Positions 45,971-56,940 of a stretch of 64,000 bases of DNA are shown in pieces. The notes below the pieces were generated by a model. It searched no databases. It was not told the origin of the DNA and saw nothing but the letters and a program-made list of their open reading frames with translations. The position numbers were made by a program, and so were the translations under genes. This stretch comes from Locusta migratoria (taxonomy: Eukaryota > Arthropoda > Insecta > Orthoptera > Acrididae). The DNA lies in NCBI GenBank assembly GCA_026315105.1, contig CM048745.1:761834506-761898505 (forward strand), read 5' to 3'. Positions within the stretch are counted from its first letter, which is position 1. Every line of letters starts with the position of its first letter.

Positions 45971-46024
45971 TATGATTCCTGCTTCGGGTGCAGGAGGTCC
46001 CTGGTTCAAATCCCGGACGAGCCC
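45968..46024 (+). pseudogene. tRNA-Pro (CGG) 3' fragment from the donor locus
   Basis: 57 nt matching tRNA-Pro from the GGG of the D loop to the end. The loop reads TTCGGGT, so the anticodon is CGG rather than UGG. The acceptor 3' strand is ACGAGCC, unlike ACAGGCC in the array, so it comes from a different gene. The T stem has one mismatch (CCTGG against CCCGG). A TTTT run at 46029-46032 would be its terminator. Confidence 0.9.
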
Positions 46025-46210
46025 TTGCATTTTGTGAAAACGTTTCGTCCGTCGATGGTTTCTTGCCTGGCACGTTAGCGCGCAAATATATATCAGGTAG
46101 GTCGGATTGAGTTTCGTATTTTTGTTGATCTATCTGCACACTGATTGGACGTACGAGGAAGATCTCAGGTCTCCTCCATAGCTAGTGACGAATTCAACGA
46201 TATGAAAAAT
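46025..46210. other. Donor-locus flank between tRNA-Pro(CGG) and tRNA-Val fragments
   Basis: 186 bp of non-array sequence, with a short ATATATA run at about 46086-46093. No gene, AATAAA signal or repeat was recognised. A minus-strand TTTTT just left of the tRNA-Val fragment would be that gene's terminator. Confidence 0.6.
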
Positions 46211-46245
46211 TGTTTCCGCCCGGGATCGAACCGGGGACCTTCTGC

Positions 46246-46249
<4 letters not shown>
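46211..46249 (-). pseudogene. tRNA-Val 3' half, truncated at the anticodon
   Basis: 39 nt on the minus strand running from ACACGCAGAAGG through the T arm (CCCGG-TTCGATC-CCGGG) to GCGGAAAC-A. This matches the 3' half of animal tRNA-Val genes as I remember them. The 5' half is absent: at the anticodon the sequence passes straight into the second poly(A). The exact anticodon cannot be read because its first base or two are lost. Confidence 0.85.

Positions 46250-46300
<51 letters not shown>
46250..46300 (+). repeat. Second poly(A) tract, end of the insertion
   Basis: 51 uninterrupted A, joined directly to GGGGTATG of tRNA-Pro copy 40. No AATAAA lies just upstream. This tract most likely primed the present insertion. 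Confidence 0.9.
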
Positions 46301-46303
<3 letters not shown>

Positions 46304-46358
46304 GTATGATTCCTGCTTTGGGTGCAGGAGGTCCCGGGTTCAAATCCCGGACAGGCCC
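46301..46358 (+). pseudogene. tRNA-Pro copy 40, 3' fragment (58 nt)
   Basis: tRNA positions 15-72 with the array's ACAGGCC acceptor strand, B box and TTTT terminator. Together with 40346-40357 it accounts for the whole gene except T13 and A14. The gene is inactivated: the A box is split. Confidence 0.95.
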
Positions 46359-46778
46359 TACTTTTCGCTCTCGCCGCTTTGGCAGATTTGCTGGTCTCTA
46401 AAAGTATCCCACGGTGAAAACACGATGCTTGTCCGGCGCTGCAACAAAGATGCTGCCAACCGAATGACGTGAAACATGTCTGATGGGACACGTTGCATTT
46501 GTTTACTTCTTTGTCGACATCATCACCTGCACTGCATGTTCAGCTCACGTCGTTTCCAAAGAGCAGCATGCTCAAAGTACGACTCAGCCTGCCCTCTCGC
46601 ATTTGGAAAACGTCTTTTTCGCTATTAACACCAGTAGCGAAAGCACGGACACTGGGAGGATGCCCACTTTTCCGTGGCCTGCTATCGCAATTTGCATTAC
46701 ATGATCCTACCTATAAGTTAATATACATAATCTAAAGAATGACTAGAGTCGCAGCAGCGGCAATAAAAGACCAGCGAC

Positions 46779-46850
46779 AGGTTCCACCGAGATTCGAACT
46801 CGGATCGCTGGATTCAAAGTCCAGAGTGCTAACCATTACACCATGGAACC
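46779..46850 (-). tRNA. trnQ-UUG: tRNA-Gln (UUG), copy 40
   Basis: Consensus with TTTT terminator; first intact gene after the insertion. Confidence 0.95.
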
Positions 46851-47351
46851 TGACGGCCGTACGGCTTCTGAATAACGGTACTCAGTCTCGTGCAGTACAT
46901 TACTGACATCCTTAGTACAATACACTAGAGAATTCTAAGCAAAATTTGCGACAAAATCACGATAAACGAAGTGGCCATATTTGTAGAGCAGATGGAATAC
47001 TATAGATTCGCTTGCAGCACGAGTCTTCACTTGTTTTTCGTAAAAAGGTGTTGGTATCTCAGCAAAATAGGATGACATGTCAAAAGGAAGGAAGAAATGT
47101 CAGTCTGCTCACATTACAATATGCAGCGAAGTATGTGTCAAATGGCGACAGTTGTACTTTACGGGAACGCAGTGCTCTCACAGATTTGACAGAGATTTTT
47201 CACATTTTTCAGCAATGCTGCCAGAATGGCTGCCTGTATGGTTGTTGTCTAAACGAAACCCGTTACAGTAGACAGTCGACATACGATTCCGTAGCTAGCA
47301 AGCACGGTACGAGCAAAGCTAGTGCTGCTGTGCAGAAAACAACGCTCGAGC

Positions 47352-47423
47352 GGCCTGTTGGTCTAGGGGTATGATTCCTGCTTTGGGTGCAGGAGGTCCC
47401 GGGTTCAAATCCCGGACAGGCCC
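47352..47423 (+). tRNA. trnP-UGG: tRNA-Pro (UGG), copy 41
   Basis: Consensus; next copy 1,065 bp on. Confidence 0.95.
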
Positions 47424-47843
47424 TACTTTTCGCTCTCGCCGCTTTGGCAGATTTGCTGGTCTCTAAAAGTATCCCACGGTGAAAACACGATGCTTGTCCG
47501 GCGCTGCAACAAAGATGCTGCCAACCGAATGACGTGAAACATGTCTGATGGGACACGTTGCATTTGTTTACTTCTTTGTCGACATCATCACCTGCACTGC
47601 ATGTTCAGCTCACGTCGTTTCCAAAGAGCAGCATGCTCAAAGTACGACTCAGCCTGCCCTCTCGCATTTGGAAAACGTCTTTTTCGCTATTAACACCAGT
47701 AGCGAAAGCACGGACACTGGGAGGATGCCCACTTTTCCGTGGCCTGCTATCGCAATTTGCATTACATGATCCTACCTATAAGTTAATATACATAATCTAA
47801 AGAATGACTAGAGTCGCAGCAGCGGCAATGAAAGACCAGCGAC

Positions 47844-47915
47844 AGGTTCCACCGAGATTCGAACTCGGATCGCTGGATTCAAAGTCCAGATTGCTAACCG
47901 TTACACCTTTTAACC
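47844..47915 (-). tRNA. Divergent tRNA-Gln (UUG), copy 41, probable pseudogene
   Basis: Five-substitution variant with TTT terminator; adjacent unit 42 carries the same state. Confidence 0.8.
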
Positions 47916-48416
47916 TGACGGCCGTACGGCTTCTGAATAACGGTACTCAGTCTCGTGCAGTACATTACTGACATCCTTAGTACAATACACTAGAGAATTC
48001 TAAGCAAAATTTGCGACAAAATCACGATAAACGAAGTGGCCATATTTGTAGAGCAGATGGAATACTATAGATTCGCTTGCAGCACGAGTCTTCACTTGTT
48101 TTTCGTAAAAAGGTGTTGGTATCTCAGCAAAATAGGATGACATGTCAAAAGGAAGGAAGAAATGTCAGTCTGCTCACATTACAATATGCAGCGAAGTATG
48201 TGTCAAATGGCGACAGTTGTACTTTACGGGAACGCAGTGCTCTCACAGATTTGACAGAGATTTTTCACATTTTTCAGCAATGCTGCCAGAATGGCTGCCT
48301 GTATGGTTGTTGTCTAAACGAAACCCGTTACAGTAGACAGTCGACATACGATTCCGTAGCTAGCAAGCACGGTACGAGCAAAGCTAGTGCTGCTGTGCAG
48401 AAAACAACGCTCGAGC

Positions 48417-48488
48417 GGCCTGTTGGTCTAGGGGTATGATTCCTGCTTTGGGTGCAGGAGGTCCCGGGTTCAAATCCCGGACAGGCCC
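48417..48488 (+). tRNA. trnP-UGG: tRNA-Pro (UGG), copy 42
   Basis: Consensus; next copy 1,065 bp on. Confidence 0.95.
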
Positions 48489-48908
48489 TACTTTTCGCTC
48501 TCGCCGCTTTGGCAGATTTGCTGGTCTCTAAAAGTATCCCACGGTGAAAACACGATGCTTGTCCGGCGCTGCAACAAAGATGCTGCCAACCGAATGACGT
48601 GAAACATGTCTGATGGGACACGTTGCATTTGTTTACTTCTTTGTCGACATCATCACCTGCACTGCATGTTCAGCTCACGTCGTTTCCAAAGAGCAGCATG
48701 CTCAAAGTACGACTCAGCCTGCCCTCTCGCATTTGGAAAACGTCTTTTTCGCTATTAACACCAGTAGCGAAAGCACGGACACTGGGAGGATGCCCACTTT
48801 TCCGTGGCCTGCTATCGCAATTTGCATTACATGATCCTACCTATAAGTTAATATACATAATCTAAAGAATGACTAGAGTCGCAGCAGCGGCAATGAAAGA
48901 CCAGCGAC

Positions 48909-48980
48909 AGGTTCCACCGAGATTCGAACTCGGATCGCTGGATTCAAAGTCCAGATTGCTAACCGTTACACCTTTTAACC
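48909..48980 (-). tRNA. Divergent tRNA-Gln (UUG), copy 42, probable pseudogene
   Basis: Five-substitution variant with TTT terminator, apparently a direct duplicate of unit 41. Confidence 0.8.
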
Positions 48981-49481
48981 TGACGGCCGTACGGCTTCTG
49001 AATAACGGTACTCAGTCTCGTGCAGTACATTACTGACATCCTTAGTACAATACACTAGAGAATTCTAAGCAAAATTTGCGACAAAATCACGATAAACGAA
49101 GTGGCCATATTTGTAGAGCAGATGGAATACTATAGATTCGCTTGCAGCACGAGTCTTCACTTGTTTTTCGTAAAAAGGTGTTGGTATCTCAGCAAAATAG
49201 GATGACATGTCAAAAGGAAGGAAGAAATGTCAGTCTGCTCACATTACAATATGCAGCGAAGTATGTGTCAAATGGCGACAGTTGTACTTTACGGGAACGC
49301 AGTGCTCTCACAGATTTGACAGAGATTTTTCACATTTTTCAGCAATGCTGCCAGAATGGCTGCCTGTATGGTTGTTGTCTAAACGAAACCCGTTACAGTA
49401 GACAGTCGACATACGATTCCGTAGCTAGCAAGCACGGTACGAGCAAAGCTAGTGCTGCTGTGCAGAAAACAACGCTCGAGC

Positions 49482-49553
49482 GGCCTGTTGGTCTAGGGGT
49501 ATGATTCCTGCTTTGGGTGCAGGAGGTCCCGGGTTCAAATCCCGGACAGGCCC
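49482..49553 (+). tRNA. trnP-UGG: tRNA-Pro (UGG), copy 43
   Basis: Consensus; next copy 1,066 bp on. Confidence 0.95.
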
Positions 49554-49973
49554 TACTTTTCGCTCTCGCCGCTTTGGCAGATTTGCTGGTCTCTAAAAGT
49601 ATCCCACGGTGAAAACACGATGCTTGTCCGGCGCTGCAACAAAGATGCTGCCAACCGAATGACGTGAAACATGTCTGATGGGACACGTTGCATTTGTTTA
49701 CTTCTTTGTCGACATCATCACCTGCACTGCATGTTCAGCTCACGTCGTTTCCAAAGAGCAGCATGCTCAAAGTACGACTCAGCCTGCCCTCTCGCATTTG
49801 GAAAACGTCTTTTTCGCTATTAACACCAGTAGCGAAAGCACGGACACTGGGAGGATGCCCACTTTTCCGTGGCCTGCTATCGCAATTTGCATTACATGAT
49901 CCTACCTATAAGTTAATATACATAATCTAAAGAATGACTAGAGTCGCAGCAGCGGCAATAAAAGACCAGCGAC

Positions 49974-50045
49974 AGGTTCCACCGAGATTCGAACTCGGAT
50001 CGCTGGATTCAAAGTCCAGAGTGCTAACCATTACACCATGGAACC
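49974..50045 (-). tRNA. trnQ-UUG: tRNA-Gln (UUG), copy 43
   Basis: Consensus with TTTT terminator. Confidence 0.95.
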
Positions 50046-50547
50046 TGACGGCCGTACGGCTTCTGAATAACGGTACTCAGTCTCGTGCAGTACATTACTG
50101 ACATCCTTAGTACAATACACTAGAGAATTCTAAGCAAAATTTGCGACAAAATCACGATAAACGAAGTGGCCATATTTGTAGAGCAGATGGAATACTATAG
50201 ATTCGCTTGCAGCACGAGTCTTCACTTGTTTTTCGTAAAAAAGGTGTTGGTATCTCAGCAAAATAGGATGACATGTCAAAAGGAAGGAAGAAATGTCAGT
50301 CTGCTCACATTACAATATGCAGCGAAGTATGTGTCAAATGGCGACAGTTGTACTTTACGGGAACGCAGTGCTCTCACAGATTTGACAGAGATTTTTCACA
50401 TTTTTCAGCAATGCTGCCAGAATGGCTGCCTGTATGGTTGTTGTCTAAACGAAACCCGTTACAGTAGACAGTCGACATACGATTCCGTAGCTAGCAAGCA
50501 CGGTACGAGCAAAGCTAGTGCTGCTGTGCAGAAAACAACGCTCGAGC

Positions 50548-50619
50548 GGCCTGTTGGTCTAGGGGTATGATTCCTGCTTTGGGTGCAGGAGGTCCCGGGT
50601 TCAAATCCCGGACAGGCCC
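50548..50619 (+). tRNA. trnP-UGG: tRNA-Pro (UGG), copy 44
   Basis: Consensus; next copy 1,065 bp on. Confidence 0.95.
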
Positions 50620-51039
50620 TACTTTTCGCTCTCGCCGCTTTGGCAGATTTGCTGGTCTCTAAAAGTATCCCACGGTGAAAACACGATGCTTGTCCGGCGC
50701 TGCAACAAAGATGCTGCCAACCGAATGACGTGAAACATGTCTGATGGGACACGTTGCATTTGTTTACTTCTTTGTCGACATCATCACCTGCACTGCATGT
50801 TCAGCTCACGTCGTTTCCAAAGAGCAGCATGCTCAAAGTACGACTCAGCCTGCCCTCTCGCATTTGGAAAACGTCTTTTTCGCTATTAACACCAGTAGCG
50901 AAAGCACGGACACTGGGAGGATGCCCACTTTTCCGTGGCCTGCTATCGCAATTTGCATTACATGATCCTACCTATAAGTTAATATACATAATCTAAAGAA
51001 TGACTAGAGTCGCAGCAGCGGCAATAAAAGACCAGCGAC

Positions 51040-51111
51040 AGGTTCCACCGAGATTCGAACTCGGATCGCTGGATTCAAAGTCCAGAGTGCTAACCATTAC
51101 ACCATGGAACC
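51040..51111 (-). tRNA. trnQ-UUG: tRNA-Gln (UUG), copy 44
   Basis: Consensus with TTTT terminator. Confidence 0.95.
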
Positions 51112-51612
51112 TGACGGCCGTACGGCTTCTGAATAACGGTACTCAGTCTCGTGCAGTACATTACTGACATCCTTAGTACAATACACTAGAGAATTCTAAG
51201 CAAAATTTGCGACAAAATCACGATAAACGAAGTGGCCATATTTGTAGAGCAGATGGAATACTATAGATTCGCTTGCAGCACGAGTCTTCACTTGTTTTTC
51301 GTAAAAAGGTGTTGGTATCTCAGCAAAATAGGATGACATGTCAAAAGGAAGGAAGAAATGTCAGTCTGCTCACATTACAATATGCAGCGAAGTATGTGTC
51401 AAATGGCGACAGTTGTACTTTACGGGAACGCAGTGCTCTCACAGATTTGACAGAGATTTTTCACATTTTTCAGCAATGCTGCCAGAATGGCTGCCTGTAT
51501 GGTTGTTGTCTAAACGAAACCCGTTACAGTAGACAGTCGACATACGATTCCGTAGCTAGCAAGCACGGTACGAGCAAAGCTAGTGCTGCTGTGCAGAAAA
51601 CAACGCTCGAGC

Positions 51613-51684
51613 GGCCTGTTGGTCTAGGGGTATGATTCCTGCTTTGGGTGCAGGAGGTCCCGGGTTCAAATCCCGGACAGGCCC
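51613..51684 (+). tRNA. trnP-UGG: tRNA-Pro (UGG), copy 45
   Basis: Consensus; next copy 1,065 bp on. Confidence 0.95.
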
Positions 51685-52104
51685 TACTTTTCGCTCTCGC
51701 CGCTTTGGCAGATTTGCTGGTCTCTAAAAGTATCCCACGGTGAAAACACGATGCTTGTCCGGCGCTGCAACAAAGATGCTGCCAACCGAATGACGTGAAA
51801 CATGTCTGATGGGACACGTTGCATTTGTTTACTTCTTTGTCGACATCATCACCTGCACTGCATGTTCAGCTCACGTCGTTTCCAAAGAGCAGCATGCTCA
51901 AAGTACGACTCAGCCTGCCCTCTCGCATTTGGAAAACGTCTTTTTCGCTATTAACACCAGTAGCGAAAGCACGGACACTGGGAGGATGCCCACTTTTCCG
52001 TGGCCTGCTATCGCAATTTGCATTACATGATCCTACCTATAAGTTAATATACATAATCTAAAGAATGACTAGAGTCGCAGCAGCGGCAATAAAAGACCAG
52101 CGAC

Positions 52105-52176
52105 AGGTTCCACCGAGATTCGAACTCGGATCGCTGGATTCAAAGTCCAGAGTGCTAACCATTACACCATGGAACC
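52105..52176 (-). tRNA. trnQ-UUG: tRNA-Gln (UUG), copy 45
   Basis: Consensus with TTTT terminator. Confidence 0.95.
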
Positions 52177-52677
52177 TGACGGCCGTACGGCTTCTGAATA
52201 ACGGTACTCAGTCTCGTGCAGTACATTACTGACATCCTTAGTACAATACACTAGAGAATTCTAAGCAAAATTTGCGACAAAATCACGATAAACGAAGTGG
52301 CCATATTTGTAGAGCAGATGGAATACTATAGATTCGCTTGCAGCACGAGTCTTCACTTGTTTTTCGTAAAAAGGTGTTGGTATCTCAGCAAAATAGGATG
52401 ACATGTCAAAAGGAAGGAAGAAATGTCAGTCTGCTCACATTACAATATGCAGCGAAGTATGTGTCAAATGGCGACAGTTGTACTTTACGGGAACGCAGTG
52501 CTCTCACAGATTTGACAGAGATTTTTCACATTTTTCAGCAATGCTGCCAGAATGGCTGCCTGTATGGTTGTTGTCTAAACGAAACCCGTTACAGTAGACA
52601 GTCGACATACGATTCCGTAGCTAGCAAGCACGGTACGAGCAAAGCTAGTGCTGCTGTGCAGAAAACAACGCTCGAGC

Positions 52678-52749
52678 GGCCTGTTGGTCTAGGGGTATGA
52701 TTCCTGCTTTGGGTGCAGGAGGTCCCGGGTTCAAATCCCGGACAGGCCC
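52678..52749 (+). tRNA. trnP-UGG: tRNA-Pro (UGG), copy 46
   Basis: Consensus; the downstream spacer has CTTTTCTGTGG, shared only with unit 52. Confidence 0.95.
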
Positions 52750-53169
52750 TACTTTTCGCTCTCGCCGCTTTGGCAGATTTGCTGGTCTCTAAAAGTATCC
52801 CACGGTGAAAACACGATGCTTGTCCGGCGCTGCAACAAAGATGCTGCCAACCGAATGACGTGAAACATGTCTGATGGGACACGTTGCATTTGTTTACTTC
52901 TTTGTCGACATCATCACCTGCACTGCATGTTCAGCTCACGTCGTTTCCAAAGAGCAGCATGCTCAAAGTACGACTCAGCCTGCCCTCTCGCATTTGGAAA
53001 ACGTCTTTTTCGCTATTAACACCAGTAGCGAAAGCACGGACACTGGGAGGATGCCCACTTTTCTGTGGCCTGCTATCGCAATTTGCATTACATGATCCTA
53101 CCTATAAGTTAATATACATAATCTAAAGAATGACTAGAGTCGCAGCAGCGGCAATAAAAGACCAGCGAC

Positions 53170-53241
53170 AGGTTCCACCGAGATTCGAACTCGGATCGCT
53201 GGATTCAAAGTCCAGAGTGCTAACCATTACACCATGGAACC
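53170..53241 (-). tRNA. trnQ-UUG: tRNA-Gln (UUG), copy 46
   Basis: Consensus with TTTT terminator. Confidence 0.95.
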
Positions 53242-53743
53242 TGACGGCCGTACGGCTTCTGAATAACGGTACTCAGTCTCGTGCAGTACATTACTGACAT
53301 CCTTAGTACAATACACTAGAGAATTCTAAGCAAAATTTGCGACAAAATCACGATAAACGAAGTGGCCATATTTGTAGAGCAGATGGAATACTATAGATTC
53401 GCTTGCAGCACGAGTCTTCACTTGTTTTTCGTAAAAAAGGTGTTGGTATCTCAGCAAAATAGGATGACATGTCAAAAGGAAGGAAGAAATGTCAGTCTGC
53501 TCACATTACAATATGCAGCGAAGTATGTGTCAAATGGCGACAGTTGTACTTTACGGGAACGCAGTGCTCTCACAGATTTGACAGAGATTTTTCACATTTT
53601 TCAGCAATGCTGCCAGAATGGCTGCCTGTATGGTTGTTGTCTAAACGAAACCCGTTACAGTAGACAGTCGACATACGATTCCGTAGCTAGCAAGCACGGT
53701 ACGAGCAAAGCTAGTGCTGCTGTGCAGAAAACAACGCTCGAGC

Positions 53744-53815
53744 GGCCTGTTGGTCTAGGGGTATGATTCCTGCTTTGGGTGCAGGAGGTCCCGGGTTCAA
53801 ATCCCGGACAGGCCC
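53744..53815 (+). tRNA. trnP-UGG: tRNA-Pro (UGG), copy 47
   Basis: Consensus; next copy 1,066 bp on. Confidence 0.95.
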
Positions 53816-54235
53816 TACTTTTCGCTCTCGCCGCTTTGGCAGATTTGCTGGTCTCTAAAAGTATCCCACGGTGAAAACACGATGCTTGTCCGGCGCTGCA
53901 ACAAAGATGCTGCCAACCGAATGACGTGAAACATGTCTGATGGGACACGTTGCATTTGTTTACTTCTTTGTCGACATCATCACCTGCACTGCATGTTCAG
54001 CTCACGTCGTTTCCAAAGAGCAGCATGCTCAAAGTACGACTCAGCCTGCCCTCTCGCATTTGGAAAACGTCTTTTTCGCTATTAACACCAGTAGCGAAAG
54101 CACGGACACTGGGAGGATGCCCACTTTTCCGTGGCCTGCTATCGCAATTTGCATTACATGATCCTACCTATAAGTTAATATACATAATCTAAAGAATGAC
54201 TAGAGTCGCAGCAGCGGCAATATAAGACCAGCGAC

Positions 54236-54307
54236 AGGTTCCACCGAGATTCGAACTCGGATCGCTGGATTCAAAGTCCAGAGTGCTAACCATTACACCA
54301 TGGAACC
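54236..54307 (-). tRNA. trnQ-UUG: tRNA-Gln (UUG), copy 47
   Basis: Consensus tRNA; terminator broken to TTAT (plus-strand AATATAAG), as in copies 53 and 54. Confidence 0.93.
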
Positions 54308-54809
54308 TGACGGCCGTACGGCTTCTGAATAACGGTACTCAGTCTCGTGCAGTACATTACTGACATCCTTAGTACAATACACTAGAGAATTCTAAGCAAA
54401 ATTTGCGACAAAATCACGATAAACGAAGTGGCCATATTTGTAGAGCAGATGGAATATTATAGATTCGCTTGCAGCACGAGTCTTCACTTGTTTTTCGTAA
54501 AAAAGGTGTTGGTATCTCAGCAAAATAGGATGACATGTCAAAAGGAAGGAAGAAATGTCAGTCTGCTCACATTACAATATGCAGCGAAGTATGTGTCAAA
54601 TGGCGACAGTTGTACTTTACGGGAACGCAGTGCTCTCACAGATTTGACAGAGATTTTTCACATTTTTCAGCAATGCTGCCAGAATGGCTGCCTGTATGGT
54701 TGTTGTCTAAACGAAACCCGTTACAGTAGACAGTCGACATACGATTCCGTAGCTAGCAAGCACGGTACGAGCAAAGCTAGTGCTGCTGTGCAGAAAACAA
54801 CGCTCGAGC

Positions 54810-54881
54810 GGCCTGTTGGTCTAGGGGTATGATTCCTGCTTTGGGTGCAGGAGGTCCCGGGTTCAAATCCCGGACAGGCCC
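54810..54881 (+). tRNA. trnP-UGG: tRNA-Pro (UGG), copy 48
   Basis: Consensus; next copy 1,065 bp on. Confidence 0.95.
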
Positions 54882-55301
54882 TACTTTTCGCTCTCGCCGC
54901 TTTGGCAGATTTGCTGGTCTCTAAAAGTATCCCACGGTGAAAACACGATGCTTGTCCGGCGCTGCAACAAAGATGCTGCCAACCGAATGACGTGAAACAT
55001 GTCTGATGGGACACGTTGCATTTGTTTACTTCTTTGTCGACATCATCACCTGCACTGCATGTTCAGCTCACGTCGTTTCCAAAGAGCAGCATGCTCAAAG
55101 TACGACTCAGCCTGCCCTCTCGCATTTGGAAAACGTCTTTTTCGCTATTAACACCAGTAGCGAAAGCACGGACACTGGGAGGATGCCCACTTTTCCGTGG
55201 CCTGCTATCGCAATTTGCATTACATGATCCTACCTATAAGTTAATATACATAATCTAAAGAATGACTAGAGTCGCAGCAGCGGCAATGAAAGACCAGCGA
55301 C

Positions 55302-55373
55302 AGGTTCCACCGAGATTCGAACTCGGATCGCTGGATTCAAAGTCCAGATTGCTAACCGTTACACCTTTTAACC
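55302..55373 (-). tRNA. Divergent tRNA-Gln (UUG), copy 48, probable pseudogene
   Basis: Five-substitution variant with TTT terminator; the last one in the window. Confidence 0.8.
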
Positions 55374-55874
55374 TGACGGCCGTACGGCTTCTGAATAACG
55401 GTACTCAGTCTCGTGCAGTACATTACTGACATCCTTAGTACAATACACTAGAGAATTCTAAGCAAAATTTGCGACAAAATCACGATAAACGAAGTGGCCA
55501 TATTTGTAGAGCAGATGGAATACTATAGATTCGCTTGCAGCACGAGTCTTCACTTGTTTTTCGTAAAAAGGTGTTGGTATCTCAGCAAAATAGGATGACA
55601 TGTCAAAAGGAAGGAAGAAATGTCAGTCTGCTCACATTACAATATGCAGCGAAGTATGTGTCAAATGGCGACAGTTGTACTTTACGGGAACGCAGTGCTC
55701 TCACAGATTTGACAGAGATTTTTCACATTTTTCAGCAATGCTGCCAGAATGGCTGCCTGTATGGTTGTTGTCTAAACGAAACCCGTTACAGTAGACAGTC
55801 GACATACGATTCCGTAGCTAGCAAGCACGGTACGAGCAAAGCTAGTGCTGCTGTGCAGAAAACAACGCTCGAGC

Positions 55875-55946
55875 GGCCTGTTGGTCTAGGGGTATGATTC
55901 CTGCTTTGGGTGCAGGAGGTCCCGGGTTCAAATCCCGGACAGGCCC
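55875..55946 (+). tRNA. trnP-UGG: tRNA-Pro (UGG), copy 49
   Basis: Consensus; next copy 1,066 bp on. Confidence 0.95.
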
Positions 55947-56366
55947 TACTTTTCGCTCTCGCCGCTTTGGCAGATTTGCTGGTCTCTAAAAGTATCCCAC
56001 GGTGAAAACACGATGCTTGTCCGGCGCTGCAACAAAGATGCTGCCAACCGAATGACGTGAAACATGTCTGATGGGACACGTTGCATTTGTTTACTTCTTT
56101 GTCGACATCATCACCTGCACTGCATGTTCAGCTCACGTCGTTTCCAAAGAGCAGCATGCTCAAAGTACGACTCAGCCTGCCCTCTCGCATTTGGAAAACG
56201 TCTTTTTCGCTATTAACACCAGTAGCGAAAGCACGGACACTGGGAGGATGCCCACTTTTCCGTGGCCTGCTATCGCAATTTGCATTACATGATCCTACCT
56301 ATAAGTTAATATACATAATCTAAAGAATGACTAGAGTCGCAGCAGCGGCAATAAAAGACCAGCGAC

Positions 56367-56438
56367 AGGTTCCACCGAGATTCGAACTCGGATCGCTGGA
56401 TTCAAAGTCCAGAGTGCTAACCATTACACCATGGAACC
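56367..56438 (-). tRNA. trnQ-UUG: tRNA-Gln (UUG), copy 49
   Basis: Consensus with TTTT terminator. Confidence 0.95.
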
Positions 56439-56940
56439 TGACGGCCGTACGGCTTCTGAATAACGGTACTCAGTCTCGTGCAGTACATTACTGACATCCT
56501 TAGTACAATACACTAGAGAATTCTAAGCAAAATTTGCGACAAAATCACGATAAACGAAGTGGCCATATTTGTAGAGCAGATGGAATACTATAGATTCGCT
56601 TGCAGCACGAGTCTTCACTTGTTTTTCGTAAAAAAGGTGTTGGTATCTCAGCAAAATAGGATGACATGTCAAAAGGAAGGAAGAAATGTCAGTCTGCTCA
56701 CATTACAATATGCAGCGAAGTATGTGTCAAATGGCGACAGTTGTACTTTACGGGAACGCAGTGCTCTCACAGATTTGACAGAGATTTTTCACATTTTTCA
56801 GCAATGCTGCCAGAATGGCTGCCTGTATGGTTGTTGTCTAAACGAAACCCGTTACAGTAGACAGTCGACATACGATTCCGTAGCTAGCAAGCACGGTACG
56901 AGCAAAGCTAGTGCTGCTGTGCAGAAAACAACGCTCGAGC

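Larger units (their letters stand above)
45968..46249 (+). other. Transduced 3' flanking DNA from a donor locus
   Basis: 282 bp not found elsewhere in the window, enclosed by two poly(A) tracts. It starts with a tRNA-Pro(CGG) fragment cut at the element's target position, continues through about 186 bp of unrelated flank, and ends inside an antisense tRNA-Val. This is the arrangement expected if a transcript ran past the element's own tail at a donor site and the whole RNA was then copied into the array. Confidence 0.8.
40358..46300 (+). mobile_element. Complete retrotransposon insertion, including transduced 3' DNA
   Basis: 5,943 bp inserted in tRNA-Pro copy 40 in the gene's own orientation. 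Order: 5' UTR, ORF1, ORF2, 3' UTR, poly(A), 282 bp of foreign tRNA-bearing DNA, second poly(A). No target-site duplication is visible. The target bases T13 and A14 are missing or, for A14, merged with the poly(A). Such a blunt or slightly deleting join occurs in target-primed reverse transcription. Both poly(A) tracts are uninterrupted and both frames open, which suggests a young insertion. Confidence 0.93.

Noticed and set aside
45968..46249. Transduced DNA as a normal part of the element's 3' UTR
   Set aside because: It is separated from the element by a 48-base poly(A) and starts with a recognisable tRNA-Pro(CGG) fragment at the target position, which fits donor flank better. Not excluded without other copies.
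45842..46491. Minus-strand frames with long poly-Phe stretches
   Set aside because: They are translations of the two poly(A) tails read in reverse.
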